64,000 nucleotides of DNA from [Bacillus] selenitireducens MLS10. Its GTDB lineage: Bacteria; Bacillota; Bacilli; Bacillales; Salisediminibacteriaceae. Below the pieces are notes generated by a model. The model was not told where the DNA came from. It saw only the letters and a list, made by a program, of their open reading frames with translations, and searched no databases. The stretch is from contig NC_014219.1 in NCBI RefSeq assembly GCF_000093085.1, forward strand, positions 992,001 through 1,056,000, written 5' to 3'. This document shows positions 46,197-53,895 of the stretch, in pieces. Every line of letters begins with the position of its first letter. Position 1 is the first letter of the stretch. The position numbers and the translations under genes were made by a program.

Positions 46197-47127
46197 GAGC
46201 ATTGGCTCGATACTGGTGACGCTCGGTCCGTTAATCGGATTGATTTTAATCGTCGTCATTATTTCCATACTGAATCCGGCTTTCTTAAGCCCGAATAACT
46301 TGATGAATGTGCTCAGGCAGGTATCCATCAATGCGTTGATTGCTTTTGGGATGACCTTCGTCATCTTAACAGGCGGGATCGATCTGTCTGTGGGTTCAAT
46401 ATTGGCCCTTTCCGGGGCGGTAACGGCAACGCTTATGGCATCAGGGGTTGATCCGGTGCTCTCCGTGCTGATCGGTCTTCTGGCTGGTGCGGCCCTCGGG
46501 GCTTTTAACGGGATTATTATTGCAAAAGGAAAAGTGGCGCCATTTATTGCAACATTGGCGACGATGACGATATTCAGGGGACTGACCCTGGTGTTCACAG
46601 ACGGCAGGCCGGTTTCAGGACTGGGTGATTCCACGTTCTTTGATATGCTCGGCCGCGGTTATCTCTTTGGTATTCCTGTTCCGGCTGTGACAATGATGGT
46701 GTCGTTTTTGGTTCTGTATCTGATCTTAAAGAAAACCACATTCGGCCGCCGCGTTTATGCCGTTGGCGGTAATGAAGAGGCAGCAGTTCTCTCAGGAATC
46801 AATGCGGATCGGGTGAAAATCTATGTCTACTCATTAACCGGTTTCCTGGCTGCCCTCGCCGGAACAATTCTTACATCCAGACTGTCATCCGCACAGCCGA
46901 CTGCAGGTCAGATGTATGAGCTTGATGCCATTGCGGCCGTAGTTCTCGGTGGGACAAGTCTTACAGGAGGAAGAGGTTGGATCGTCGGCACGCTAATTGG
47001 TGCCTTGATCATAGGTGTACTGAATAATGGACTGAATCTGCTTGGTGTCAGTTCATTCTTTCAGCAAGTTGTCAAAGGCAGTGTAATTTTGTTGGCAGTT
47101 CTGTTGGATCGTAAAAAAAATGCGTAA
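46183..47127 (+). CDS. rbsC: Ribose ABC transporter permease
   Basis: 314 residues from ATG 46183 (CAGGAGGAG site), overlapping the end of rbsA by 14 bp. Eight or more membrane helices, with family segments 'FVILTGGIDLSVGSILALSG' and 'VYAVGGNEEAAVLSGI'. Membrane channel of the ribose importer. Confidence 0.95.
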   Translation: MFRNKSIGSILVTLGPLIGLILIVVIISILNPAFLSPNNLMNVLRQVSINALIAFGMTFVILTGGIDLSVGSILALSGAVTATLMASGVDPVLSVLIGLLAGAALGAFNGIIIAKGKVAPFIATLATMTIFRGLTLVFTDGRPVSGLGDSTFFDMLGRGYLFGIPVPAVTMMVSFLVLYLILKKTTFGRRVYAVGGNEEAAVLSGINADRVKIYVYSLTGFLAALAGTILTSRLSSAQPTAGQMYELDAIAAVVLGGTSLTGGRGWIVGTLIGALIIGVLNNGLNLLGVSSFFQQVVKGSVILLAVLLDRKKNA

Positions 47128-47140
47128 AGGGGATGGAAAC

Positions 47141-48070
47141 ATGAAGAACGTATTGGCAGTAGTCATGATGTTGGTGTTGGGTATGGTTGCCATGGCATGT
47201 TCGACAGAGAGTCCGGTGAATGATGGAGGTAATAACGCTGGAGGTAACGACGGCGGTGATGGTGAAATAACGGTTGGTTTTTCGATTTCCACGCTGAATA
47301 ACCCGTTCTTTGTGACGCTTCAGGAAGGCGCGGAGGCACATGCAGAGGAGCTCGGTATTGAACTCCTTATGGTCGACGCACAGGACGATGACGCCAAACA
47401 GATTAACGATGTGGAAGATTTGATTACACAGGGTGTGGATGTCATTTTGATCAACCCGACGGATTCGACATCCGTTGTGGCAGCCGTTGAAGCAGCCAAC
47501 AGTGCAGGTATTCCGGTGATTACCGTAGACCGCGGTGCAGATGGCGGCGATGTTGTCGCGCATATTGCATCAGATAACGTCGCTGGCGGTGAAATGGCCG
47601 GTGAACTGTTGATTGAACTTGTCGGAGATGGAGCTGACGTGGCAGAGCTTGAAGGGATCTCAGGGTCGTCCGCGGCCCGTGAGCGCGGTGAAGGCTTTAA
47701 CAATGTGGCAGCGGATGCTTTGAATATTGTAACTGCGCAGACAGCGAACTTTAATCGTGCTGAAGGTTTGACGGTCATGGAGAACATCCTTCAGGGAAAT
47801 CCGGATTTGACCGGTGTATTTGCCCACAATGATGAGATGGCACTCGGCGCACTTGAAGCGGCGGAATCAGCAGGAAGAGAAGATCTCATTATAGTCGGTT
47901 TTGATGCCACGGATGATGCAGTTGCAGCCGTCGAGGATGGCCGACTGGCCGGAACCGTTGCCCAGCAGCCGCTCCTGATTGGTCAGTATGCCCTTGATGC
48001 AGCGCTTCAGGTGGCAAACGGTGAAGAAGTGGAGGACTTTATTCCGGTTGATCTGGAATTGGTCAGATAA
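47141..48070 (+). CDS. rbsB: Ribose-binding lipoprotein
   Basis: 309 residues from ATG 47141 (AAAGGGGATG site). Lipoprotein signal with 'MVAMAC', a Gly/Asn-rich linker, then a type I periplasmic-binding fold: 'VGFSISTLNNPFFVTLQEGA', 'LINPTDSTSVVAAVEAAN', 'VFAHNDEMALGALEAAE'. Captures ribose outside the membrane for RbsAC. Last gene of the operon. Confidence 0.94.
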   Translation: MKNVLAVVMMLVLGMVAMACSTESPVNDGGNNAGGNDGGDGEITVGFSISTLNNPFFVTLQEGAEAHAEELGIELLMVDAQDDDAKQINDVEDLITQGVDVILINPTDSTSVVAAVEAANSAGIPVITVDRGADGGDVVAHIASDNVAGGEMAGELLIELVGDGADVAELEGISGSSAARERGEGFNNVAADALNIVTAQTANFNRAEGLTVMENILQGNPDLTGVFAHNDEMALGALEAAESAGREDLIIVGFDATDDAVAAVEDGRLAGTVAQQPLLIGQYALDAALQVANGEEVEDFIPVDLELVR

Positions 48071-48087
48071 ATGGTAACCCCCTTATT

Positions 48088-48126
48088 GAAAACCCGTGCA
48101 GCGATGATTGCTGCACGGGTTTTCTT
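48088..48126 (+). terminator. Terminator of the rbs operon
   Basis: gaaaacccgtgcagc and gctgcacgggttttc form a perfect 15-bp stem with a 7-nt loop, ending in TTTTC TT. Also faces the convergent permease genes. Confidence 0.9.
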
Positions 48127-48148
48127 ACGTGAGGAGCATTTATTTCTG

Positions 48149-48682
48149 TCAGGCACTTCCTTCCGAAGGATCGTATTTCAACAGATCCCGCTGCTTAAAG
48201 CGTCTTTCAAAGAATAGGCCGATAAAGTAGAAGAAGATCAGTCCGGACGCGACGTGGATGATTGTAAACGTGAGCCCGAGGGACGCCACTTCGTAGATCA
48301 GAATCGGCAGCTTCGCCACGGTCCACACGCCGAGAAAGAAGACAACGTTTCTCACGAGGACGCCTTTTTTCAAAAGGAGTGCGGCGATCGGGAACGCGAC
48401 GTATAAAGGGCCTGCCGAGATCGATCCGAGAAGAAATGCGAGAACCGTTCCGGTAAAGCCGGAGCCGGGCCCCATATAGGTCATGAGGGTGTCTTTCTTG
48501 ACCCAGATGTCCAAGAGCCCGACAAAGACCAGGATCGGTGGCAAAAGCATGATCATATCGAGGAGGCTGTTGCCGGTGACGGTTATCGCATCAAGTCCCG
48601 CCGACTGATTCACGGCAAAGACGGTGAACCAGATGATCAGAAGTCCGAGGAACCACTTATAACGCTTCATGAATACGGTCAT
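48149..48682 (-). CDS. Permease half, C-terminal partner (PF03773-like)
   Basis: 178 residues from ATG 48682, which overlaps the preceding stop (TAATG). Four to five membrane helices, with 'GFTGTVLAFLLGSISAGPLY' and 'FPIAALLLKKGVLVRNVVFF'. The 'GSISAGPLY' turn resembles the repeat turn of the DUF318/ArsP/YraQ permeases, where one chain carries both halves. Here two coupled genes would supply them. Substrate unknown. Confidence 0.65.
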   Translation of the reverse strand: MTVFMKRYKWFLGLLIIWFTVFAVNQSAGLDAITVTGNSLLDMIMLLPPILVFVGLLDIWVKKDTLMTYMGPGSGFTGTVLAFLLGSISAGPLYVAFPIAALLLKKGVLVRNVVFFLGVWTVAKLPILIYEVASLGLTFTIIHVASGLIFFYFIGLFFERRFKQRDLLKYDPSEGSA

Positions 48683-49164
48683 TATATATACACCACCCAG
48701 ATCAAAGCTGTAAAGAGAAGGGTGTAGAGAAGCGCCCATGCGTTCCGTTCAATGGCGAAGGAAGCTCCGAAGACCTTCTTTTCCATCGGCAGAGATGCGA
48801 TCCCGACACTCATCATCGCACTGACGAAGGCGGCGATCTGCGGGTACCCCGCACCGCTTTCGAGCAGAGTGCTGCCGAGAGGGAAGACGACGAAACTCGG
48901 GATCATGGCGATCGAACCGATTATCGTGGCGACGCCGACACCGATGATGCCTGACTCGGCACCGATCATGCCGGAGATGATCTCAGGGGTCATAATTGCG
49001 AGTGAGAGCCCGACAAACAGCATGATTGCGAGAATTTCCGGGAGGAGATTCTTAAAGATCATCGAGGCTTTCTTGAGCGCTTTGGCGGTTTTGCCGCGGT
49101 CTTTGATGAATGACAGGGTGACAAGTATGATGGCGAGACTGTAGAGAATGATGCCGCTGGTCAA
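48682..49164 (-). CDS. Permease half, N-terminal partner (PF03773-like)
   Basis: 160 residues, TTG start at 49164 overlapping the padR stop (TTGA). Four or five helices with 'GSIAMIPSFVVFPLGSTLLE', the counterpart of the 'GSISAGPLY' turn in the next gene. Together they form the presumed heterodimeric permease, controlled by the PadR repressor upstream. Transport of a toxic compound is plausible from the PadR link but unproved. Confidence 0.65.
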   Translation of the reverse strand: MTSGIILYSLAIILVTLSFIKDRGKTAKALKKASMIFKNLLPEILAIMLFVGLSLAIMTPEIISGMIGAESGIIGVGVATIIGSIAMIPSFVVFPLGSTLLESGAGYPQIAAFVSAMMSVGIASLPMEKKVFGASFAIERNAWALLYTLLFTALIWVVYI

Positions 49165-49505
49165 TGGGTTTCACCGTCCGTTCTCTGATAGGTTCTCAAA
49201 AAGAAGTCGAGGTTTTGGGCGCGAAGCCGGATGTCTTTGTGAAACAGGGCCAGTGTCTGCCGGCCCTGTGCGGTGATCGTGTACCATTTGACGGGCTTAT
49301 CGTCTCCCTCCTGCACCCATTCGGAATGAATGTCCCCGTTTGCTTCGAGCTGCTTAAGGGTCCGGTACAGACTCGCACTGTCAATGGGGTTGAATGGGAG
49401 TTCCTCATCGAGACGTTGAAGGAGTTGCCCGCCGTATGCGGGGGTGTCCTGGAGGAATAACAGAATAAAGGCCGCAGTGTGGCGGCCCTGTTGGAATTTG
49501 GCCAT
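49161..49505 (-). CDS. PadR-family repressor
   Basis: 114 residues, AAAGGAG at 8 nt from the ATG. Winged helix: 'HTAAFILLFLQDTPAYGGQL', 'DSASLYRTLKQLEANGDIHS', 'VKWYTITAQGRQTL'. First gene of an operon with the two permease genes; a 26-bp inverted repeat upstream is its probable operator, so it represses its own operon until an effector binds. Confidence 0.9.
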   Translation of the reverse strand: MAKFQQGRHTAAFILLFLQDTPAYGGQLLQRLDEELPFNPIDSASLYRTLKQLEANGDIHSEWVQEGDDKPVKWYTITAQGRQTLALFHKDIRLRAQNLDFFLRTYQRTDGETH

Positions 49506-49527
49506 GTGGATCGCTCCTTTTATTTGT

Positions 49528-49553
49528 GTTAACTACACTTTACTGTAGTTAAC
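49528..49553 (-). promoter_or_regulatory. Probable PadR operator
   Basis: gttaactaca and tgtagttaac are perfect 10-bp arms around ctttac, 23 bp upstream of the padR start. Confidence 0.75.
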
Positions 49554-49734
49554 AGTGACATGTCAAAGGCAGTGATCGTGATCTCTTTGAGTATACGTCG
49601 ATCTTGTAAACATTCAATAAATCCATCCAATTCTATACAGATCCAGGGACAAATCGTGTATGATGTAGGAGAGTAAATCATGCACCCGTAGGGAATAGAG
49701 AAACAATGAAGCAAGCAGACAGCGGGGTGAAGAG

Positions 49735-51024
49735 ATGGAGAAACATTACTTAAAAGCAGAACTTGAACAGGCTGTCCGGGAAGATCCGGGCATTGTGGAC
49801 TTTATTGAGGCCGCGTCCCTTGACGGGATGTGGTACTGGGACCTTCATAATCAGGAGCACGAATGGATGAGTCCGACGTTCTGGACGACGCTTGGATACG
49901 ACCCGGCAGAGAAGAAGCATCTTGTCAGTGAATGGACGGATCTCATCTTTGAGGAGGACTTCAAAAAAATCCAGCAGAACCTTGAAGAGCACTTCAACGA
50001 TCCGAATGTGCCCTTCAGCCAGACGGTCCGCTATAAACATAAAGACGGCTCAACGGTGTGGATTCGCTGCCGCGGGATGGCCGTTCGGGATGAAACCGGT
50101 AGACCGAAGCGGATGCTTGGAGCGCATGTGGACATCACAGATCTGATTAAGTCTCGGGAGACGCTGAAAATGTTGTCGAATGAGTATGAGAAGGTCTTTA
50201 ACGGTACACAGGACGCTCTATTTCTGATTGAAATTCTCGGGCAAGGTAAGTTCCGTTTTATCCGAAATAACCGTTCCCATCAGGAACAGACGGGTATATC
50301 ACTTGAACAGATTGCCGGCAAAACCCCGCAGGAACTCCTCGGGACAGAAGGCGGGGAAATTGTCAGTGCTAACTACCAAAGGGCAGTGGATGCCGGTGAA
50401 ATGATCCGCTATGAAGAAGAGCTGACCCTATCCGGGATGACGAAGATATGGGAGACGACGATGACGCCATATATGGACGCGGATCCTCCTTATCTCGTTG
50501 GCTCCGCAATGGATATCACAGAACGGAAAAAACTGAAAGATCAGCTGGAGTGGATGGCGAACTATGACGATTTGACAGAACTGCCGAACCGGAGAAAGAT
50601 GATGCAGCAACTTGAGGATGCCGTGGAGACGTCGGCTCAAGCGAATCAGTCTTTTGCTCTGTTTTTTCTTGATCTCGACGGATTTAAAGAAGTGAATGAT
50701 GCTTTTGGCCATAAAACAGGGGACAAACTGTTAAAACTGGTCGCAGAGCGGTTGACCGCATCTTTGAGAAAAGAAGATTTTGTTGCAAGAATCGGGGGAG
50801 ACGAGTTCACGGGGATCATGTATGATGTGATCTGTGACGACGATTTATTTGTGAGAATGGAAAATATCAAGAATCAGATCGGCGAGCCAGCGTCTATTGC
50901 CGGAAAGACCGTTGATATCCGTGCTTCTATTGGTACGGTCATTTTTCCTAATGATGGAAGTGATCCGGAAGAACTTCTGAACAAAGCGGATAAAGCGATG
51001 TACAAAAATAAGCATGGTAAATGA
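49735..51024 (+). CDS. PAS-PAS-GGDEF diguanylate cyclase
   Basis: 429 residues, soluble. Two PAS domains (about 20-140, with 'WYWDLHNQEHEWMSPTFW' and PAC 'RMLGAHVDITD'; about 145-265), then a GGDEF domain with intact 'RIGGDEFTG' (about 350) and 'FLDLDGFKEVNDAFGH'. The Arg and Asp of 'LRKEDFVARIGG' are at the RxxD inhibitory-site spacing. It should make c-di-GMP and be product-inhibited. GGGGTG at 5 nt from the ATG. Signal sensed by the PAS domains is unknown. Confidence 0.9.
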   Translation: MEKHYLKAELEQAVREDPGIVDFIEAASLDGMWYWDLHNQEHEWMSPTFWTTLGYDPAEKKHLVSEWTDLIFEEDFKKIQQNLEEHFNDPNVPFSQTVRYKHKDGSTVWIRCRGMAVRDETGRPKRMLGAHVDITDLIKSRETLKMLSNEYEKVFNGTQDALFLIEILGQGKFRFIRNNRSHQEQTGISLEQIAGKTPQELLGTEGGEIVSANYQRAVDAGEMIRYEEELTLSGMTKIWETTMTPYMDADPPYLVGSAMDITERKKLKDQLEWMANYDDLTELPNRRKMMQQLEDAVETSAQANQSFALFFLDLDGFKEVNDAFGHKTGDKLLKLVAERLTASLRKEDFVARIGGDEFTGIMYDVICDDDLFVRMENIKNQIGEPASIAGKTVDIRASIGTVIFPNDGSDPEELLNKADKAMYKNKHGK

Positions 51025-51032
51025 GATAAGGA

Positions 51033-51084
51033 AAACCAGCACCTGAATCCCGGGAAACGATACGGGGCAGATGCTGGTTTTTTG
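51033..51084. terminator. Bidirectional terminator
   Basis: aaaccagcacctg pairs with cagatgctggttt (one mismatch), followed by TTTTTT; between convergent genes. Confidence 0.8.
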
Positions 51085-51094
51085 TATACTCTGT

Positions 51095-51643
51095 TCAGGG
51101 TAACTTCGATTTGATCGTGTTGATCTTCGCATGATCATCAGGGGACTGATCGATATGTTTCCATAAGAGCTTCCCCTCACCGTCGTAAAGAAATGCCCCA
51201 CCCTGGATATAAACATCCTGCGTCTTCATCGATTTCATAACAAAATTTTTCTGTGCTTGTTTCTTTGGCATAAAGCCTTTTACTTTTCCGCTCGCAAACG
51301 CAGCGCCTGCCATGGCAAGGAGTTTGACTTTGTTCATCGTTTTCAGCTGCATGTGTTTGTAGATCTGTCGTTCAGGATCCCCGTAAATGGGGTAAGGGAA
51401 CGGTCCAAACAGATGGGTGAACTGTTCGATGAATGAGCGGTTAGACGGAGCAACGACGACGAGCTTGGTTCCGGTTTCTTCGATGTCCGAATGAGCCTCA
51501 CGCAACTGCGTCAGGTAATCCCGGCAGATCGGTCAGCCGAGGTGGCGGACAAAAATCAAAAGGGTTCGGCTATGCCCGGTGACGAGGTTCTCAAATGTGA
51601 CATCCTCCTTGCCGGGGGCTTGCAGAGTATGTTGTATTGTCAT
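51095..51643 (-). CDS. Peroxiredoxin-like protein with in-frame TGA (candidate selenoprotein)
   Basis: Reading from ATG 51643 (AAAGGAGG at 8 nt) gives 182 residues with a single in-frame TGA at 51535-51533 (codon 37). The surrounding text is 'LLIFVRHLG-[TGA]-PICRDYLTQL'. AhpC/TSA_2 (PRX-like2) proteins have 'F.RH.GCxxCR' here, so the TGA replaces the first cysteine and would give U37-x-x-C40 if read as selenocysteine. After it the frame is intact for 145 codons with family features ('LVVVAPSNRSFIEQFTHLFG', 'PYPIYGDPERQIYKHMQL', 'QGGAFLYDGEGKLLWKHI'). A conventional call would begin at an internal TTG (51505) without ribosome site and lose the active site. The alternative is a nonsense mutation of TGC/TGT. 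No selABCD genes are in the window, so the machinery is unproved. Confidence 0.72.
51496..51515 (-). promoter_or_regulatory. Candidate bacterial SECIS hairpin
   Basis: On the minus strand CCTGACGC-AGTT-GCGTGAGG folds into a stem of 3 + 4 pairs with one G-G mismatch and a 4-nt loop whose second base is G. The loop starts 25 nt after the TGA, within the usual distance for bacterial SECIS elements. An outer CCGA/TCGG pairing could extend it. It lies inside the coding sequence, as bacterial SECIS must. Confidence 0.5.
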
Positions 51644-51689
51644 GTGGCAGTCCTCCTTTAGTAAAGGATCGGTTTCTTTACGTTTCCTT

Positions 51690-51800
51690 CCTCGAGAACA
51701 ATTTAAACATAATTCCGAAAGAAGTCTCCCTCTTCAAGCGCGTGAAGGGCGTAGCCCAGCGGTAAGGGGGAGATGAATTTCGGTTGGGCGATCGCCCAAA
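51690..51800 (+). other. Structured segment at the left of the IS605 element
   Basis: Nested short pairings (tctccc 51725 / gggaga 51768; cttca 51732 / tgaag 51743; gggc 51747 / gccc 51754) are followed by a 16-bp perfect palindrome ttgggcgatcgcccaa (51784-51799). It is probably part of the element's left end or the RNA-like right end of a neighbouring lost tnpB. No reading frame is accepted here. Confidence 0.45.
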
Positions 51801-51864
51801 GGTTCTTTCTTTTGCCCTTGTGCTCAATATGGTGTACTCAGTCTTATAAAACATAAGGGTTGAT

Positions 51865-52155
51865 ATGACAATGAAATTAGATAGTAATAACCATTCAGTA
51901 TTCTTAATGTACTATCATCTTGCATTAGTGGTGAAATATCGAAGGAAAGTAATAGATGAGACTATTTCAGACTATGCAAAAGATAAGTTTGTGCCTTTGG
52001 GTGAAAAATATAATATCGCATTAGTTGAATGGAACCACGATATCGACCACGTTCATATTTTGTTCAAGGCACAACCAAACAGCGAATTATCAAAATTCAT
52101 CAACGCTTACACGAAAACATCAAAAACGCTCGTACTGACTTCCTGCATAAACTAA
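51865..52155 (+). pseudogene. tnpA: IS200/IS605 TnpA, 3' truncated
   Basis: The first about 75-80 residues match Y1 transposases: 'YYHLALVVKYRRKVID' and the HUH metal site in '[11 protein letters not shown]'. After '[12 protein letters not shown]' the frame enters tnpB sequence out of phase and stops, so the helix with the catalytic tyrosine is missing. Cannot catalyse transposition by itself. Confidence 0.8.
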
Positions 52156-52517
52156 GTACTGATATTGTCAAAAACCACGACATTATTGGCATTGAAGATT
52201 TGCAGGTGTCAAATATGTTAAAGAATCATAAACGCGCAAGAGCCATTAGTGAAGCCAGTTGGTCAGAGTTCCGAACCATGCTTGAATATAAAGCGAAGTG
52301 GTACGGAAAACAGGTTGTACCAGTAGGGAAAACGTTCCCTTCAAGCCAATTATGTTCGTGCTGTGGCTATCGTAATAAAGACGTTAAGAATCTTGCTTTG
52401 CGTGAATGGAAGTGTCCAACGTGTCACACCGATCACGATAGAGATATTAACGCAAGTAAAAATATTGAAGTTGAAGCTATAAGACTTCTAACCGAAGGTA
52501 ATTCGGGGATAGCCTAA
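52090..52517 (+). pseudogene. tnpB: TnpB C-terminal fragment joined to TnpA
   Basis: The frame shifted by one relative to tnpA reads '[19 protein letters not shown]', then the RuvC-II Glu in 'IIGIEDLQV', a zinc finger 'CSCCGYRN' / 'CPTCHTDH' and the RuvC-III Asp in '[10 protein letters not shown]'. The N-terminal half, including RuvC-I, is absent. The join near 52095 shows an internal deletion from tnpA into tnpB. Confidence 0.85.
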
Positions 52518-52650
52518 TCCATAACTGACCGTTAGGTTGGTATTCTTAGGAATCTCCATCTTCAAATTTCGTAAGAAATTAAGGTGGAGTCATTCAACTG
52601 GGTGATTTTCCTTGTGCTGACCTGACAAAGAATCAGCAACGTTGTAAAGC

Positions 52651-52676
52651 GGGATCGACTTTTGGGTCGATCCCTT
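52651..52676 (+). terminator. Hairpin, possible terminator
   Basis: gggatcgac / gtcgatccc, perfect 9-bp arms, then TTCCTT. No intact gene directly upstream. The rest of 52599-52960 shows no gene; a TATAGT-like -10 near 52804 may serve the next gene. Confidence 0.45.
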
Positions 52677-52972
52677 CCTTCACAGTCTTACTGCTTCAGG
52701 GTCGGCCTTTTTTGTGTCAGGAATGTGTAAACGCTTAATGGACATTCGTATAGAAGCAACCGAGATTAACAAGAAAGAAACTTCGATCACACGTTCGCTG
52801 TTTTATAGTAGAATCACCGAGACAGCCTGATGAGGGAGCGATACCCGTTGAGTGGATTCTATCAGAAGCAAGGCCCTGATCAGGTACGCACGCCCACTGC
52901 GACATTCGAAAGAGATCCCATGAAGGATCCTTAAAGGGAAATGGCCCGGAATTCGTATGAAGGAGTGACACC

Positions 52973-53803
52973 ATGGCAGACTATGCCAGGCACGACATCA
53001 TGTTCAAAGAAGCATTCGGGGATCCGGTACTCGCCTCCGCCCTCCTCGAAGAAGTCCTTCCGGACTCCCTCTTAACCCGCATCGTCCCCGATTCCCTGAC
53101 TCCGAAAAAAGACACCTTTATCACCGAAGACCGGGGGAACCCGCGGACCCTCATCATTCCGATCCTTATCGCGCAGGATCGAAGACGATGGAGCCGTTCC
53201 ACAACGCTGATGGCCGATTTCTTCAGCCATTACAGCCAATCGCTCCGCGATGACTGCGAACCGTTCACGCCGAACTTCCGCTATCTCCTTTACGACATTC
53301 AGGAACAGGACGCCGCCGACATGATCCGGCACACGCTTTTGAAGATCACGATTGAACTCATGGCCCTCGTCTTCGAAGAAGACGAAGCGAAGCTCGAGGC
53401 CCGTATGACCGAGCTGTTGACGATGTCAGAAATCGGGGAAATCAGTGACAGCTACGCCGAACAGGTTCTCCGCTTACTCGAATACATCATGCGGGGCAAC
53501 CGTCATTTTGATGAAGCGATGTTTGAATCCATCCGTCAGAACGTTACCACTGAAGACCACGAAGGGAGTGAAATGATTATGAATTTCGCCGAACAGCTTG
53601 AACAAAGAGGCATCAAAAAAGGCCTTGAACAAGGAATGGAAAAAGGAATGGAAAAAGGCCAGCACCAAAGAGACCTTGCATTCTTCCTGAAACTGACACG
53701 ACGCGGAGAATCGAAAGAGGCGATCGTGGATCTGCTTGATCTTGATGACGCGTCGTTTGAGGCGTTACAAGCCGAAGTCAATGAGAACGGGGACATTCGA
53801 TAA
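52973..53803 (+). CDS. Rpn/YhgA-like protein lacking the nuclease core
   Basis: 276 residues, ATG preceded by GAAGGAG. The N-terminus 'RHDIMFKEAFGDPVLASALL' and the part after residue 60 ('TLIIPILIAQDRRRWSRSTT', 'PNFRYLLYDIQEQD') match the start and the post-core segment of Rpn (recombination-promoting nuclease/transposase_31) proteins. The PD-(D/E)xK core between them, normally 50-70 residues with Asp and ExQ, is missing. The C-terminus has the usual charged repeat 'KGLEQGMEKGMEKGQHQRD'. Probably nuclease-dead. It has its own ribosome site and terminator and stands just before an ATPase gene without its beginning. Confidence 0.75.
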   Translation: MADYARHDIMFKEAFGDPVLASALLEEVLPDSLLTRIVPDSLTPKKDTFITEDRGNPRTLIIPILIAQDRRRWSRSTTLMADFFSHYSQSLRDDCEPFTPNFRYLLYDIQEQDAADMIRHTLLKITIELMALVFEEDEAKLEARMTELLTMSEIGEISDSYAEQVLRLLEYIMRGNRHFDEAMFESIRQNVTTEDHEGSEMIMNFAEQLEQRGIKKGLEQGMEKGMEKGQHQRDLAFFLKLTRRGESKEAIVDLLDLDDASFEALQAEVNENGDIR

Positions 53804-53815
53804 CTGAACAGCCGT

Positions 53816-53857
53816 AAGCTCTGAATCGAGGTATTCCGCCTCTGATTCGGAGCTTTT
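53816..53857 (+). terminator. Terminator of the Rpn-like gene
   Basis: aagctctgaatcgagg pairs with cctctgattcggagctt with small mismatches, followed by TTTTT. Confidence 0.8.
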
Positions 53858-53895
53858 TGAATAGAGGATGTAAAAATACGATAATTAATAATCGT

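Larger units (their letters stand above)
51800..52598 (+). mobile_element. Internally deleted IS605-family element
   Basis: Contains the tnpA/tnpB remnants. The right end has the typical subterminal hairpin (ctccatctt 52554 / aaggtggag 52581) followed by a TTCAAC-type tip near 52596. The left border is approximate. Movable only with transposase supplied elsewhere. Confidence 0.65.

Noticed and set aside
51505-51505. TTG at 51505 as start of a 136-residue peroxiredoxin-like protein
   Set aside because: No ribosome site, and it would remove the redox-active motif; the ATG at 51643 with AAAGGAGG is far better.
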